DNA of 64,000 nt from Leeuwenhoekiella sp044542075 (GCF_044542075.1 NZ_JBITTU010000011.1:1-64000); one strand, 5' to 3'; shown: positions 33,724 to 42,533, numbered from the stretch's first letter. Numbers and translations: made by a program. The notes: a model not told the origin generated them from the letters alone.

Positions 33724-35118
33724 TTAACTTCCTATTGAATAAAACTCAAATCCTATAGTTTCAAGTTCTTGACGATCTAACAATCTGCGCCCATCAAATA
33801 AAAAGGCTGGTTTAAGCATTGTTTGATATATGTGTTTCCAATCTAATGTTTTGAACTCATCCCACTCGGTCATTATGGCAATAGCGTGAGCTCCTTGTGT
33901 TGCTTCAATTGCATTGTTTACCACTGTAATATTTGCGCGGTTCTCTGCTGCGCTTCGACTATTTAAATAATCCAAGTCTGCAAGTATTTGCTCTTCATTA
34001 ACCTTAGGGTCATAAACCACAATTTCGGCACGCTCATTTAGCAAATAATCTGCTACATAAATAGCTGCTGACTCCCGCGTATCATTCGTGTCTTTTTTAA
34101 ACGCCCAGCCTAACAAGGCAATCTTTTTACCTGAAACAGTATTATATAGCGTTTTAACCATCTTCGCCGCAAAACGACGCTTCTGGTGATCGTTCATAAT
34201 AATCACCTGCTCCCAGTAATCAGCAACTTCAGTTAGACCTAATGATTTTGATATATACACCAAATTCAAAATATCTTTTTGAAAGCACGAACCCCCAAAT
34301 CCTACAGAAGCCTGTAAAAATTTAGGTCCTATACGGCTGTCCATCCCTATCGCCTTAGCGACTTCCTTAATATCTGCACCCGTTTGCTCACACAATTCTG
34401 ACAAGGCGTTAATACTGGAAACGCGTTGAGCTAAAAAGGCGTTTGCGGTTAATTTAGAAAGTTCGGAAGACCAAACGTTTGTGGTTAAAATATTTGTTTT
34501 AGGAACCCAGTGCGCATATACATCTACTAAAGCATCAATCGCTTCCCTACCGGCTTCGGTATCGAGATCACCTCCTATCAACACGCGATCGGGAGACTGC
34601 AAATCGGTCACCGCAGTTCCTTCCGCTAAAAATTCCGGGTTGGAAAGTATTTGAAAATTTACCCCATTCCCAGTATTATCTAAAATATTTTTTAAGGCTT
34701 CAGCTGTACGTACAGGTAAAGTAGATTTCTCAACAACTATTTTATCGGTGGTAGCAACCCGGGCAATTTGCCGGGCACACAATTCGATAAACTTTAAATC
34801 AGCAGCCATCCCTTTACCAATACCATAAGTTTTAGTAGGGGTATTTACAGATATGAAAATCATATCTGCTTCATCAATAGCTCTATCCACGTCTGTTGAA
34901 AAAAACAGATTACGTCCACGAGCTTCCGCTACTACATCAGCTAACCCGGGTTCATAAATAGGAATATTGTTTACATCTGCATCATTCCATGCAGCGATAC
35001 GTTTCTCATTAATATCTACCACGGTTACTGTAATACTAGGTGCTTTTTGAGCAATAATTGCCATGGTAGGTCCTCCTACGTATCCGGCACCAATACAACA
35101 GATGTTTTTAATTTTCAT
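33724..35118 (-). CDS. ugd: UDP-glucose 6-dehydrogenase (eukaryote-like subtype)
   Basis: A 464-aa enzyme with the N-terminal NAD motif ICCIGAGYVGGPTMAIIAQK, FISVNTPTKTYG, EKSTLPVRTA, SNPEFLAEGTAV, and the catalytic cysteine in VGFGGSCFQKDILNLVY. The GGPTMA motif, the KTYG insertion and the length place it near the animal/plant-type UGDH branch rather than the short bacterial form. It oxidises UDP-glucose to UDP-glucuronate, which may enter the polymer directly or pass to the Uxs at 17799-18737. Confidence 0.95.
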   Translation of the reverse strand: MKIKNICCIGAGYVGGPTMAIIAQKAPSITVTVVDINEKRIAAWNDADVNNIPIYEPGLADVVAEARGRNLFFSTDVDRAIDEADMIFISVNTPTKTYGIGKGMAADLKFIELCARQIARVATTDKIVVEKSTLPVRTAEALKNILDNTGNGVNFQILSNPEFLAEGTAVTDLQSPDRVLIGGDLDTEAGREAIDALVDVYAHWVPKTNILTTNVWSSELSKLTANAFLAQRVSSINALSELCEQTGADIKEVAKAIGMDSRIGPKFLQASVGFGGSCFQKDILNLVYISKSLGLTEVADYWEQVIIMNDHQKRRFAAKMVKTLYNTVSGKKIALLGWAFKKDTNDTRESAAIYVADYLLNERAEIVVYDPKVNEEQILADLDYLNSRSAAENRANITVVNNAIEATQGAHAIAIMTEWDEFKTLDWKHIYQTMLKPAFLFDGRRLLDRQELETIGFEFYSIGS

Positions 35119-35162
35119 TATAATTTATCACAATTTTGTATTTCCATTAAAGTGGAAATATA

Positions 35163-36503
35163 TTATTTTTTAAAAGAATATTTATAACCTACTGCAACAC
35201 CCAATGTGTTTTGAATACGATCACTCCAATCAAGACCGGCAGATCCTGTAAAAATACCAAAAGAGGTAGCATATTCTAGCTCCCCATAGCTGTACAGCGC
35301 ATGCTTGCGGGGGGTGTATGCTACATCATAAGTACCCAGATTAGTAGCATAACTTAATTTACCTGTATATCGAAAATTTCCTAGACTACCGGTTGCGCCT
35401 AGATGCACAACATAACTACGATCATTAGTATTTCCAATTCCATCTGGCTTACCTATAATAAAGGGCCACCCAATAATACGATTCTCATACCTCCAACCCG
35501 TACGATAAGTACCATTAGTAAAATATCGATCTCCTTCTTTACCAAAAATACCGGTTACAGGTCTTCCGCTTTGAGATACGGTTTGCACATATTCTGCAAC
35601 AATAGCATCTACCCAGGATACATTTTTAGGTTCTATATAAGCACCCCAAACTCCATCGGGGAAATTATTCAATTCTATCCCCGAAGCATCTTCAAATAAA
35701 TTTTGATGATACAAACGTAAATTATAGTTATCGCGTTTCATATCATAAGCCAATTCATAAGAACCTAGTCCATTTCCTAAACTATTTATTTGATCCCCTT
35801 CTATAGCACTACCACCTCCGGAACTACCAAAAAATACCTTGATATAATCTGAAAAAGAGTCAGGTTGTTCTCCATACACCGGTGATGTACCCCCAAACTG
35901 CACATAATGCTTCATGCTACCAGATAAGCGATCATTCTCACTAAACACCAACGCCAACTCGAGACTTTTATGATGAACCTGAGCATTTTTTACATATCGA
36001 TCTTCTTCTAAAAAGTAATGCCCAAAGGATCCTTTTGTCTCTAACCATTTAAAAACTTTAATGGGCTCTGTCATTTCTACATATATACCCGGCAATGCTC
36101 GTGCATTGTTACTCCAAATAATATCACCACCTACACTTGAAATTCCACGTAGTTTTTCATCTCTATGTTTAACTCCTACACTGGCTTCTATAATTTTCCA
36201 ACGATAAGTCGCGTATAACTCATCTATTTTAACACCATCATACAAACCATCATTAGCAAGAATACCACCCCCTATTTCAAGTTCACTATTTTCATTAAAC
36301 TGATTTTTGTATGACGCTTGTATAAGACCTAATACATTTGTCTCTGAATCCAAACGACCCTTCTGATTAGAATAAAACCAAAATGGGTTATCTGATCCGG
36401 TAGAAGCCAAAGCTTTCCCTTCAATCGAAAAATTAAAACCTTCTTGTGCAAAGCCGTAGTTTACAGCTACAAGAAGAAAAAATAATTTGATAAATTTTTT
36501 CAT
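35163..36503 (-). CDS. Wzi-family capsule assembly outer-membrane protein
   Basis: A 446-aa protein with a signal peptide (MKKFIKLFFLLVAVNYGFAQ). The remainder is rich in alternating beta strands and ends FGIFTGSAGLDWSDRIQNTL then VAVGYKYSFKK, an aromatic end suited to a beta barrel. ALASTGSDNPFWFYSNQKGR near residue 32 is typical of Bacteroidota Wzi-like proteins. E. coli Wzi helps anchor capsule at the cell surface; a similar role is inferred. It is second in the locus after the antiterminator gene, separated by a 218-base leader. Confidence 0.85.
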   Translation of the reverse strand: MKKFIKLFFLLVAVNYGFAQEGFNFSIEGKALASTGSDNPFWFYSNQKGRLDSETNVLGLIQASYKNQFNENSELEIGGGILANDGLYDGVKIDELYATYRWKIIEASVGVKHRDEKLRGISSVGGDIIWSNNARALPGIYVEMTEPIKVFKWLETKGSFGHYFLEEDRYVKNAQVHHKSLELALVFSENDRLSGSMKHYVQFGGTSPVYGEQPDSFSDYIKVFFGSSGGGSAIEGDQINSLGNGLGSYELAYDMKRDNYNLRLYHQNLFEDASGIELNNFPDGVWGAYIEPKNVSWVDAIVAEYVQTVSQSGRPVTGIFGKEGDRYFTNGTYRTGWRYENRIIGWPFIIGKPDGIGNTNDRSYVVHLGATGSLGNFRYTGKLSYATNLGTYDVAYTPRKHALYSYGELEYATSFGIFTGSAGLDWSDRIQNTLGVAVGYKYSFKK

Positions 36504-36561
36504 TTATTTTTATAATTCAATTGAATCAATCTTACATTACTAAACATGGCTTCGCCGCCGT

Positions 36562-36578
36562 GAGTCACATACGGACTC
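36562..36578 (-). promoter_or_regulatory. Small hairpin in the upxY-wzi leader
   Basis: GAGTC (36562-36566) pairs with GACTC (36574-36578), next to a GC-rich segment (GGCTTCGCCGCC) in an otherwise AT-rich 218-base leader. UpxY-type proteins act early on their own operon transcript, so a structured pause or recruitment site here would make sense. This is weak positional evidence only. Confidence 0.25.
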
Positions 36579-36721
36579 CCTATTATAAACTAAAAAACTA
36601 TTTTTCTGAGCTTTACGCGTAAACTCAAGCTCCGCAATTTCACACTTTTTTAAGAGAACAAAAAGTGTATTTTCATCTAAATTAATGCTAACACAGAGGG
36701 GACGTTTCTAAGAATCACATC

Positions 36722-37201
36722 TTATTCATCCAAAACATCTTTAAATTTGGCCTCTACAATCATCCCCAAACACTTTAAATACAGACGCATTTTTTTTCCG
36801 CTAACGGCTATAATTTCGGCTTCCCGCCCTTTCAACACTCCTTTGGTGAGTTGAACGGTAGCACCGGGCACATAATTCTCAAGCGCTATGCTATCTAAAT
36901 TATCGTGATCTAACCAATTCTTAATGACCTCAATCTCTTCATCTCTAACAACTGCCGGCTCCCCTAACCAAAATAAATAACGCACCACTCCGGCCACGGC
37001 AAATACAGCATTGCGTTCTGAGGCGGCTAAATTGACAAATATATAGGATTTAAACAGGGGGGTTTCTACCTTCTTTTTGCGGTCACTCCAGACTTTCAGT
37101 TCGGTGATAGTTGGACAAAAAACGTTGATACCCAAATTCTGAAGCGCCAATGCTACTTTTTTCTCTGACTTTGATTTTACATACAGTACGTACCAACTCA
37201 T
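36722..37201 (-). CDS. UpxY-family NusG-like transcription antiterminator
   Basis: A 159-aa NusG paralogue. The NGN domain spans about residues 1-105: MSWYVLYVKSKSEKKVALAL, NVFCPTITELKVWSDRKKK, ETPLFKSYIFVNLA. A KOW-like segment follows at about 112-150 (VPGATVQLTKGVLKGREAEI). UpxY proteins of Bacteroides and relatives are the first gene of capsule operons and let RNA polymerase read through the long cluster. Its position as the first gene of a run more than 20 kb long fits exactly. It should work specifically on this locus. Confidence 0.92.
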   Translation of the reverse strand: MSWYVLYVKSKSEKKVALALQNLGINVFCPTITELKVWSDRKKKVETPLFKSYIFVNLAASERNAVFAVAGVVRYLFWLGEPAVVRDEEIEVIKNWLDHDNLDSIALENYVPGATVQLTKGVLKGREAEIIAVSGKKMRLYLKCLGMIVEAKFKDVLDE

Positions 37202-37406
37202 GCAGCTGAGGCTCGATTTTAGATCTCTATTAAGAACTATTTAAGATTAATTAAGGCGCGAAAATAACCAAAACCAAACGTTAAACAAGGATAATTTAGC
37301 ATTAAATTAAGGCTTTCATAAAATAGCATCACCTACAAAACGCTACGCAAACGTTGTTAGTATAGCAGAAAATCGCTTTTAAATTATAGGAATTGTAAGT
37401 AATTAA

Positions 37407-37429
37407 AAAAGAGCCCGTAAGGCTCTTTT
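37407..37429 (-). terminator. Terminator behind the rhodanese gene
   Basis: AAAAGAGCC (37407-37415) pairs with GGCTCTTTT (37421-37429) around CGTAA, with T-rich flanks on the minus strand. It lies 26 bases after the rhodanese stop and separates that gene from the capsule operon. Confidence 0.85.
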
Positions 37430-37454
37430 AAATGTTCTTATGAGAGTAAATTGC

Positions 37455-37772
37455 TTACTCCTGATACGTTACTTCACCATCCCACTCCATAAAACCTCCT
37501 AAAAGATTATAGGTGGTTTCAAAACCCAATTGATCCATCAATTGAGCGGCCTGCCCACTGCGATTACCAGAACGGCAATAGATGTAATAATTTTTAGATT
37601 TGTCTAGTTCATTAACCTTATCTATAAAGCCCTGACCTTCATAAATATCTATATTATGAGAATTAGAGAGTATCCCCTCGTCCACCTCATTTTGAGTGCG
37701 TACGTCTAAAATATATGCATTATCATCAGTAGATAACAACTGCTCCCATTCTTCCTGTGTTACATTTTTCAT
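37455..37772 (-). CDS. Single-domain rhodanese-like protein
   Basis: A 105-aa cytoplasmic protein forming one rhodanese domain. YILDVRTQNEVDEG holds the CH2A-like region, and YYIYCRSGNRSGQAAQLM is the active-site loop with the sulfur-carrying Cys at about residue 67. It likely handles sulfane sulfur transfer; the physiological acceptor is unknown. A TATTTTTG box on the minus strand (37802-37809), 30 bases upstream, is a plausible -7 element, so the gene may have its own promoter apart from the thioredoxin-like genes upstream. Confidence 0.9.
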   Translation of the reverse strand: MKNVTQEEWEQLLSTDDNAYILDVRTQNEVDEGILSNSHNIDIYEGQGFIDKVNELDKSKNYYIYCRSGNRSGQAAQLMDQLGFETTYNLLGGFMEWDGEVTYQE

Positions 37773-37842
37773 CGTAATTAAACTTTAGATCATTAGATAG
37801 TCAAAAATAAGAAATGTTCTTTTTAAAGATTGCAAACAAACC

Positions 37843-38463
37843 TTATACTTTTATAGAACAGCCTATTGCTTTGGTACTCGTGGTTTTAATCGCTTTCCCA
37901 GCTAGCAGTAAGTCTAACGCATCAGCTACAAACTTCGTGGTAACGGTTGCAGGATCCCGAACACTGTCATCTAGCGCCCCTATATATTTTACAACTAGTG
38001 CTCCCGCTTCTTTCTGTAAAATAAAAACATGTGGGGTTTTCGTTGCCCCGTATTGTGCGTATACGAGCTTACCTTCATCAACTAAATACGGAAAGGTGAA
38101 CCCCTGTTCACGAGCTTTGAGTTGCATGGCTTCAAAACCATCACCCACACTTACTTCAGGATTATTGGGATTTATAGCAATTACAGGATATCCCAACGCT
38201 TTGTATTTAGTATCCAATGCGATGATGCGATCTTCATTAGCTCTTGAAAAAGGACAGGTATTGCACGTAAATACCACGACAAACCCGTGTGCTTCCTTAA
38301 AATCTGATAACGATATCCTAGAGCCATCTACATTTTTAAGATTAAAATCTGCTGCAACATCCCCTACTTCATAACCTGATTTGTAATCTCCCAATCGGAT
38401 TATAACAAGCGCTGCTGCAACTAAAACAAGGGCGAGTGCACTAAGTATTTTTAAGGATTTCAT
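37843..38463 (-). CDS. Thioredoxin-family (redoxin) protein with membrane anchor
   Basis: A 206-aa protein. An N-terminal signal or anchor helix lies at about 5-24. A peroxiredoxin-like thioredoxin domain follows (VGDVAADFNLKNVDGSRISL), with the redox centre FTCNTCPFSRANEDRI, a CxxC followed by the CP pattern. TKTPHVFIL is the cis-Pro loop. Its place is probably the periplasm. The acceptor is unknown. It follows the TlpA-like lipoprotein gene by 24 bases, suggesting a joint role in thiol redox control at the envelope. Confidence 0.88.
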   Translation of the reverse strand: MKSLKILSALALVLVAAALVIIRLGDYKSGYEVGDVAADFNLKNVDGSRISLSDFKEAHGFVVVFTCNTCPFSRANEDRIIALDTKYKALGYPVIAINPNNPEVSVGDGFEAMQLKAREQGFTFPYLVDEGKLVYAQYGATKTPHVFILQKEAGALVVKYIGALDDSVRDPATVTTKFVADALDLLLAGKAIKTTSTKAIGCSIKV

Positions 38464-38487
38464 ATACTGAAAAATAAGACTATTAGA

Positions 38488-39018
38488 TTACTTAAATTTT
38501 AAAATTTCGCTCTGCAGTTGCTCAAAGGAAAAGGAGCGCTCATAAAAGGAATACGTATCAGAAGAAATAATGACCGTTGCCGGAATTGCCCCGCTCCAAT
38601 CTTTGGAAACCTGCGGAATCCATTCGTTCCCGTGAGGATCATCTAAGTAGATGACTTTAGACTTAAGTTTATGTTTCTTTATAAAAGGAATGAGCTTTGT
38701 ATCTAATTGATCTGGAAAATCAAGACTGATTAAAATAACCTCAACTCCCGCTTCTTTATACAGTTCATTCAGTTGTTCAAATGCCGGCAGTTCTGCAACA
38801 CACGGACTACACCATGTAGCCCAAAAATTGATTACTTTAAGAGTAGGTTCTTCAGCAGATGCAAATAAAGGCTTTAATCCCTCAAAATCATAAACTTCTA
38901 AAATCAAACCTTCCTGCCTTACGATATCCAAAGGAATGGGTTGCGTTGCAACTGAATTCGTGGAAGAACAACTGGTAAATAAGCAATAGATAAGAAAAAT
39001 AAATAGGTACTTCTGCAA
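38488..39018 (-). CDS. TlpA/ResA-like thiol-disulfide lipoprotein
   Basis: A 176-aa protein with a lipoprotein signal peptide (FIFLIYCLFTSCSS, lipidated Cys near residue 17). A thioredoxin fold carries KVINFWATWCSPCVAELP (WCxPC active site) and GAIPATVIIS (cis-Pro loop). TlpA/ResA proteins reduce disulfides in the periplasm, for example during cytochrome c maturation or stress. A TAAGTTTG box on the minus strand (39042-39049) lies just upstream and could be its -7 promoter element. Confidence 0.9.
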   Translation of the reverse strand: MQKYLFIFLIYCLFTSCSSTNSVATQPIPLDIVRQEGLILEVYDFEGLKPLFASAEEPTLKVINFWATWCSPCVAELPAFEQLNELYKEAGVEVILISLDFPDQLDTKLIPFIKKHKLKSKVIYLDDPHGNEWIPQVSKDWSGAIPATVIISSDTYSFYERSFSFEQLQSEILKFK

Positions 39019-39185
39019 AATAGAATTCTATAAAACCATAGCAAACTTAAATATTTACCATAGCTCTAACCGCATTTTAAGATTTGTATAACACAAATAC
39101 TCCAGACTTTTGTGAATAGGATTTTTTTAAAACGATAAAAATGCGTTAAAATTAAAATTAATTAGATTCAAATATCTTTTAGTCT

Positions 39186-39210
39186 TACATTTGTACCTAC
39201 AACAATTGTA
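39186..39210 (+). promoter_or_regulatory. Promoter box and dyad operator candidate of the MarR gene
   Basis: TACATTTG (39186-39193) fits the -7 consensus; no clear -33 partner is seen. Immediately downstream is TACAACAATTGTA (39198-39210), a dyad TACAA-CAA-TTGTA, nested between two TTGTAC copies (39191 and 39206). A MarR dimer bound there would block its own promoter. Confidence 0.45.
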
Positions 39211-39218
39211 CATACATA

Positions 39219-39677
39219 ATGAGAATTGAAGCCGATTTAAAAATTACCAGTAATACAGATTTAGCTTCTAAAACGCTGATTAATCTGCATTACACTTCAC
39301 GGTTAATTGAAGAAAAGTTTAACGCACTACTTAAGGAACACGATCTAAGTAACCCTCAATTTAATGTATTACGCATCTTAAGAGGTCAAAAAGGCAAACC
39401 CGCTAGCCTGGCTTGCATTCAGGAACGCATGATAGATCGCAACAGCAACACCACGCGATTAGTAGATAAACTTATTGTTAAGAATCTGGCTAAAAGACAA
39501 ACCTGCCCTGAGAATCGAAGAAAAGTGGAAATTGAAATTACTCCAGATGGATTAGACCTGTTAAAGGAACTGGATCCGGTTACGAAAAATTTCAATGCCC
39601 TAACACTTGAAAATTTTAATACCAAAGAATTAGAAACTTTAAATAACCTTTTAAATAAATTAAAAATAGATGAATAA
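39219..39677 (+). CDS. MarR-family transcriptional regulator
   Basis: A 152-aa winged-helix protein. N-terminal dimerisation helices contain LINLHYTSRLIEEKFNALLK. The HTH core is FNVLRILRGQKGKPASLACI with RNSNTTRLVDKLI, and RRKVEIEITPDGLDLLKEL forms the wing and following helix. It overlaps the nitroreductase gene by eight bases, so it likely controls that gene and the YceI gene. MarR proteins often respond to phenolic or redox-active compounds; the ligand here is unknown. Confidence 0.92.
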   Translation: MRIEADLKITSNTDLASKTLINLHYTSRLIEEKFNALLKEHDLSNPQFNVLRILRGQKGKPASLACIQERMIDRNSNTTRLVDKLIVKNLAKRQTCPENRRKVEIEITPDGLDLLKELDPVTKNFNALTLENFNTKELETLNNLLNKLKIDE

Positions 39678-40302
39678 GTATATCGATGATTTAAACTGGC
39701 GCTACGCCACCAAAAAATTTGACGCTTCCAAAAAAGTAAGCGCTGAAGATTTAGAAATCTTAAAAGAAGCTGTTCAACTTTCTGCATCATCTTACGGTTT
39801 GCAGCCGTATAAAATTCTTGTGGTTCAAGACGAAAAAGTAAAGGCACAATTTAAAGAAGCCGGTTACAATCAGTCTCAATTTACAGATGCCTCAGAAATT
39901 TTTGTGTTTGCACACCAAACAGATTTTGGTCCTGAACTTGTTGACAGCTATATTGCACACGCAGAGCGCATACAAGGTTTAGAGACCGGCAGCATGGAAG
40001 ATTATGCCAACATGATGAAAGGGAGCCTGCTACCCCTTCCACAAGAAGCAAAAGCCGGCTGGACTGCTCGTCAAACTTATATTGCAATAGGCAACTTACT
40101 TAGCGCTGCCGCTATTAACAAAATCGACGCCTGCCCTATGGAAGGATTTGATGCTTCAAAATTTGATGAAATCTTAGATCTTAAAAAAGATAATTTACAC
40201 GCTATAGCTGTAGTCGCTGTAGGCTATCGTAGCGAAGATGATAAATACCAACACGGTAAAAAAGTTAGACGTCCTCAAGACGAACTATTCACAACTATTT
40301 AA
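39670..40302 (+). CDS. NAD(P)H-dependent nitroreductase-family oxidoreductase
   Basis: A 210-aa flavoprotein of the NfsB-like group. DLNWRYATKKFDASKKVSAE at the N-terminus carries the FMN-phosphate-binding arginine pattern. LSASSYGLQPYKILVV is the cofactor loop, and IGNLLSAAAINKIDACPMEG and AVVAVGYRSEDDKYQHGKK close the site. It reduces nitro or quinone compounds. Coupling to a MarR gene suggests induction by electrophilic or aromatic compounds. Confidence 0.92.
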   Translation: MNKYIDDLNWRYATKKFDASKKVSAEDLEILKEAVQLSASSYGLQPYKILVVQDEKVKAQFKEAGYNQSQFTDASEIFVFAHQTDFGPELVDSYIAHAERIQGLETGSMEDYANMMKGSLLPLPQEAKAGWTARQTYIAIGNLLSAAAINKIDACPMEGFDASKFDEILDLKKDNLHAIAVVAVGYRSEDDKYQHGKKVRRPQDELFTTI

Positions 40303-40322
40303 ATTTTAAATTAAAACACACT

Positions 40323-40889
40323 ATGAAAACTACAATTAAATCAATTCTTATTTTAGCTGTTGGCGTTTCAGCAGCATCATTTACTTCTGAAATTATAGAG
40401 AAAGTAAGCGTTAAAAGCAGCTCTATTTCCTGGGAAGGTAAAAAAGTAACCGGCAATCACGAAGGAACAATTCAGTTAAAAGACGGCTTTTTTCAAATGG
40501 AAGGCGATGCAATAACCGGTGGTGAATTTGTTATCGATATGTCGAGCATCAACGTAACAGATTTAGAAGGAGACAGCAAAGGTCAATTAGAAGGTCACCT
40601 AAAGAGTGATGACTTTTTTGGTGTAGAAAAATTTCCTTCAGCAAAATTAGTAATTACTAAGGCAGTAAAAAAAGGAAACACCTATGCGGTAACAGGTGAC
40701 TTAACGATTAAAGATACCACAGCGCCGGTAACGTTTGATTTAGTAAAAGCGGGTAACACATTAAGTACCTTATTAACCATAGATCGTACTAAATATGGTG
40801 TGCGTTATGGCTCAGGCAGTTTCTTCGATAACCTGGGAGATAAAGCGATTTATGATGATTTTACATTAGACATAAAATTAACCCTGTAA
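40323..40889 (+). CDS. YceI-family lipocalin-like protein
   Basis: A 188-aa protein with an N-terminal signal segment (SILILAVGVSAASFTSE). The body is the YceI beta barrel: SSISWEGKKVTGNHEGTIQL, GGEFVIDMSSINVTDLEGDS, LEGHLKSDDFFGVEKFPSAK, and VTGDLTIKDTTAPVTFDLV. Relatives bind isoprenoid-like lipids in the periplasm. It follows the nitroreductase by 20 bases and is probably in the same transcript. The next transcript, trp, starts 26 bases after its stop. Confidence 0.93.
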   Translation: MKTTIKSILILAVGVSAASFTSEIIEKVSVKSSSISWEGKKVTGNHEGTIQLKDGFFQMEGDAITGGEFVIDMSSINVTDLEGDSKGQLEGHLKSDDFFGVEKFPSAKLVITKAVKKGNTYAVTGDLTIKDTTAPVTFDLVKAGNTLSTLLTIDRTKYGVRYGSGSFFDNLGDKAIYDDFTLDIKLTL

Positions 40890-40915
40890 TTTTTTAAAAG
40901 TAATTCTATAATTTG

Positions 40916-40947
40916 TTTGCTAGCTGAGTATTCTATTTTTATCTTTG
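40916..40947 (+). promoter_or_regulatory. trp operon promoter
   Basis: TTTG (40916-40919), a 20-base spacer, then TATCTTTG (40940-40947) match the Bacteroidota -33/-7 consensus closely. Transcription should begin near 40953, only a few bases before the leader-peptide ATG at 40957, so the leader would be translated from an almost leaderless mRNA. Confidence 0.75.
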
Positions 40948-40956
40948 ATGCTCATT

Positions 40957-41004
40957 ATGAAAAACAAAACAGTAAATACCTGGTGGTGGATCTCGCAACA
41001 GTAA
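40957..41004 (+). CDS. trpL: trp leader peptide
   Basis: A 15-codon frame, MKNKTVNTWWWISQQ, with three consecutive tryptophan codons at 40981-40989 and a stop at 41002-41004. It directly precedes a strong attenuator and the trpE gene, and it is the tryptophan sensor. An in-frame ATG at 40948 is an alternative start (adding MLI), but it falls at or before the predicted transcription start. Confidence 0.92.
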   Translation: MKNKTVNTWWWISQQ

Positions 41005-41005
41005 C

Positions 41006-41071
41006 GTCGTGAAGCAACCTTGTATTTAATATTCAAATAAAAAAAGGCCTGTCTCACGACAGGCCTTTTTT
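41006..41071 (+). promoter_or_regulatory. trp attenuator (terminator and antiterminator)
   Basis: Terminator: AAAAAGGCCTGTC (41041-41053) pairs with GACAGGCCTTTTT (41058-41070) around TCAC. Antiterminator: GTCGTGA (41006-41012) is perfectly complementary to TCACGAC (41054-41060), the terminator loop plus the first bases of its 3' arm, so the two structures exclude each other. A ribosome stalled at the Trp codons leaves GTCGTGA free and allows read-through. One reaching the stop at 41002-41004 covers it and lets the terminator form. Confidence 0.9.
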
Positions 41072-41094
41072 GTTAGTAGCATAGTATCTTAAAA

Positions 41095-42492
41095 ATGAAG
41101 TACACGTTAAAGACTTTTAGTAAAAAAATACTCGCAGACACTATTACTCCGGTTTCGGTGTATTTAAGATTACGCGATAAATTCCCCAACAGCCTATTGC
41201 TGGAGAGTAGTGATTATCGTGCAAACGACAATACCTTTAGCTATATCTGTTGCAAGCCTATTGCATCCATAACGGTGGAAAATGAACGGGTCAAAGAAGT
41301 TTTTCCTGACGGAACTACAAACGAAACACCCATCACATCAGAAACCGATGTGGTAGGTATTATCGAAGCTTTTGCTAAGAAGTTTGAAACAGAAACGAAT
41401 GATCAGAAATTTATTCAGAACGGGCTTTTTGGCTATATGAGTTATGATGCGGTGCGCTATTTTGAAAATGTACAGGTTTCTAAAAAAGAAGGCGCCTTAC
41501 AGGTTCCTGATATTTACTATGCGGTTTATCAAAACATAATTGCCATAAATCACTTCAACAATGAAGCGCATATTTTTTCGCACACCTATTCCGACGAGAA
41601 TAATCTGGACGAAATCGCTCAATTACTTAAAATAAAGAGTTTCGCTGAATATAGTTTTAAACTTGAGGGCGAGCGTAAATCGCTTTCTACAGATGAAGAA
41701 TTTAAAGACTTAGTGAGTACGTGTAAAAAGCATTGTCAACGAGGTGATGTTTTTCAGATTGTACCTTCAAAGCGTTTTTCGCAGGCATTTAGTGGAGACG
41801 AATTTAATGTATACCGAAGCTTGCGCAGCGTAAACCCTTCACCGTATTTGTTCTATTTTGATTACGGTAATTTTAAAATATTTGGCAGTTCACCCGAAGC
41901 CCAACTTATTGTGCAGGACGGTAAAGCCGAAATTCACCCCATTGCAGGTACATTTAAACGCACCGGTAATGATGAGCAGGATGCCGCTTTAGCCAAAAAA
42001 CTATCTGAAGATGCAAAAGAAAATAGCGAGCACGTAATGCTCGTAGATCTGGCGCGTAACGATCTAAGCCGTAATGGCAGCAATGTACAGGTAGAGACCT
42101 ATCGCGAAGTTCAGTTTTTCTCGCACGTGATTCACCTGGTTAGTAAAGTAACCGGTACAAAACATCCCGAAACTTCAACTATGCGCGTGGTTGCAGACAC
42201 CTTTCCGGCAGGTACCTTAAGTGGTGCTCCTAAACACAATGCAATGAAGCTGCTTGAAAAATACGAGACGGTAAACCGTGACTTTTACGGTGGCGCTATA
42301 GGTTTTATGGATTTTAACGGAAACTTTAACCACGCAATTATCATACGTTCGTTCTTAAGTAAAAATCACCAATTACACTATCAGGCCGGTGCCGGTGTCG
42401 TAAGTGACAGTGTTCCTGAAAAAGAATTGGAAGAAGTCTACAACAAGCTGGGTGCACTTACTAAAGCACTTAAACTTGCTGAAGAAATTTAA
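41095..42492 (+). CDS. trpE: Anthranilate synthase component I
   Basis: A 465-aa chorismate-utilising enzyme, first structural gene of the operon, 24 bases after the attenuator. It has the N-terminal tryptophan-binding-type region and the catalytic core: DVFQIVPSKRFSQAF, LRSVNPSPYLFYFDYG, IHPIAGTFKRTG, HVMLVDLARNDLSRNG, TFPAGTLSGAPKHNAMKLLE and YGGAIGFMDFNGNFNHAIII. With TrpG it makes anthranilate from chorismate and glutamine. The match is to TrpE rather than PabB because of the operon. Confidence 0.95.
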   Translation: MKYTLKTFSKKILADTITPVSVYLRLRDKFPNSLLLESSDYRANDNTFSYICCKPIASITVENERVKEVFPDGTTNETPITSETDVVGIIEAFAKKFETETNDQKFIQNGLFGYMSYDAVRYFENVQVSKKEGALQVPDIYYAVYQNIIAINHFNNEAHIFSHTYSDENNLDEIAQLLKIKSFAEYSFKLEGERKSLSTDEEFKDLVSTCKKHCQRGDVFQIVPSKRFSQAFSGDEFNVYRSLRSVNPSPYLFYFDYGNFKIFGSSPEAQLIVQDGKAEIHPIAGTFKRTGNDEQDAALAKKLSEDAKENSEHVMLVDLARNDLSRNGSNVQVETYREVQFFSHVIHLVSKVTGTKHPETSTMRVVADTFPAGTLSGAPKHNAMKLLEKYETVNRDFYGGAIGFMDFNGNFNHAIIIRSFLSKNHQLHYQAGAGVVSDSVPEKELEEVYNKLGALTKALKLAEEI

Positions 42493-42533
42493 ACCTAAGA
42501 GTAAAGATTAATTAGTATCAATACATAAAAATA

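Noticed and set aside
37814..38374. 186-codon plus-strand frame opposite the redoxin gene
   Set aside because: It is antisense to a gene with a clear thioredoxin-fold active site and has a Ser/Thr-rich shadow composition.
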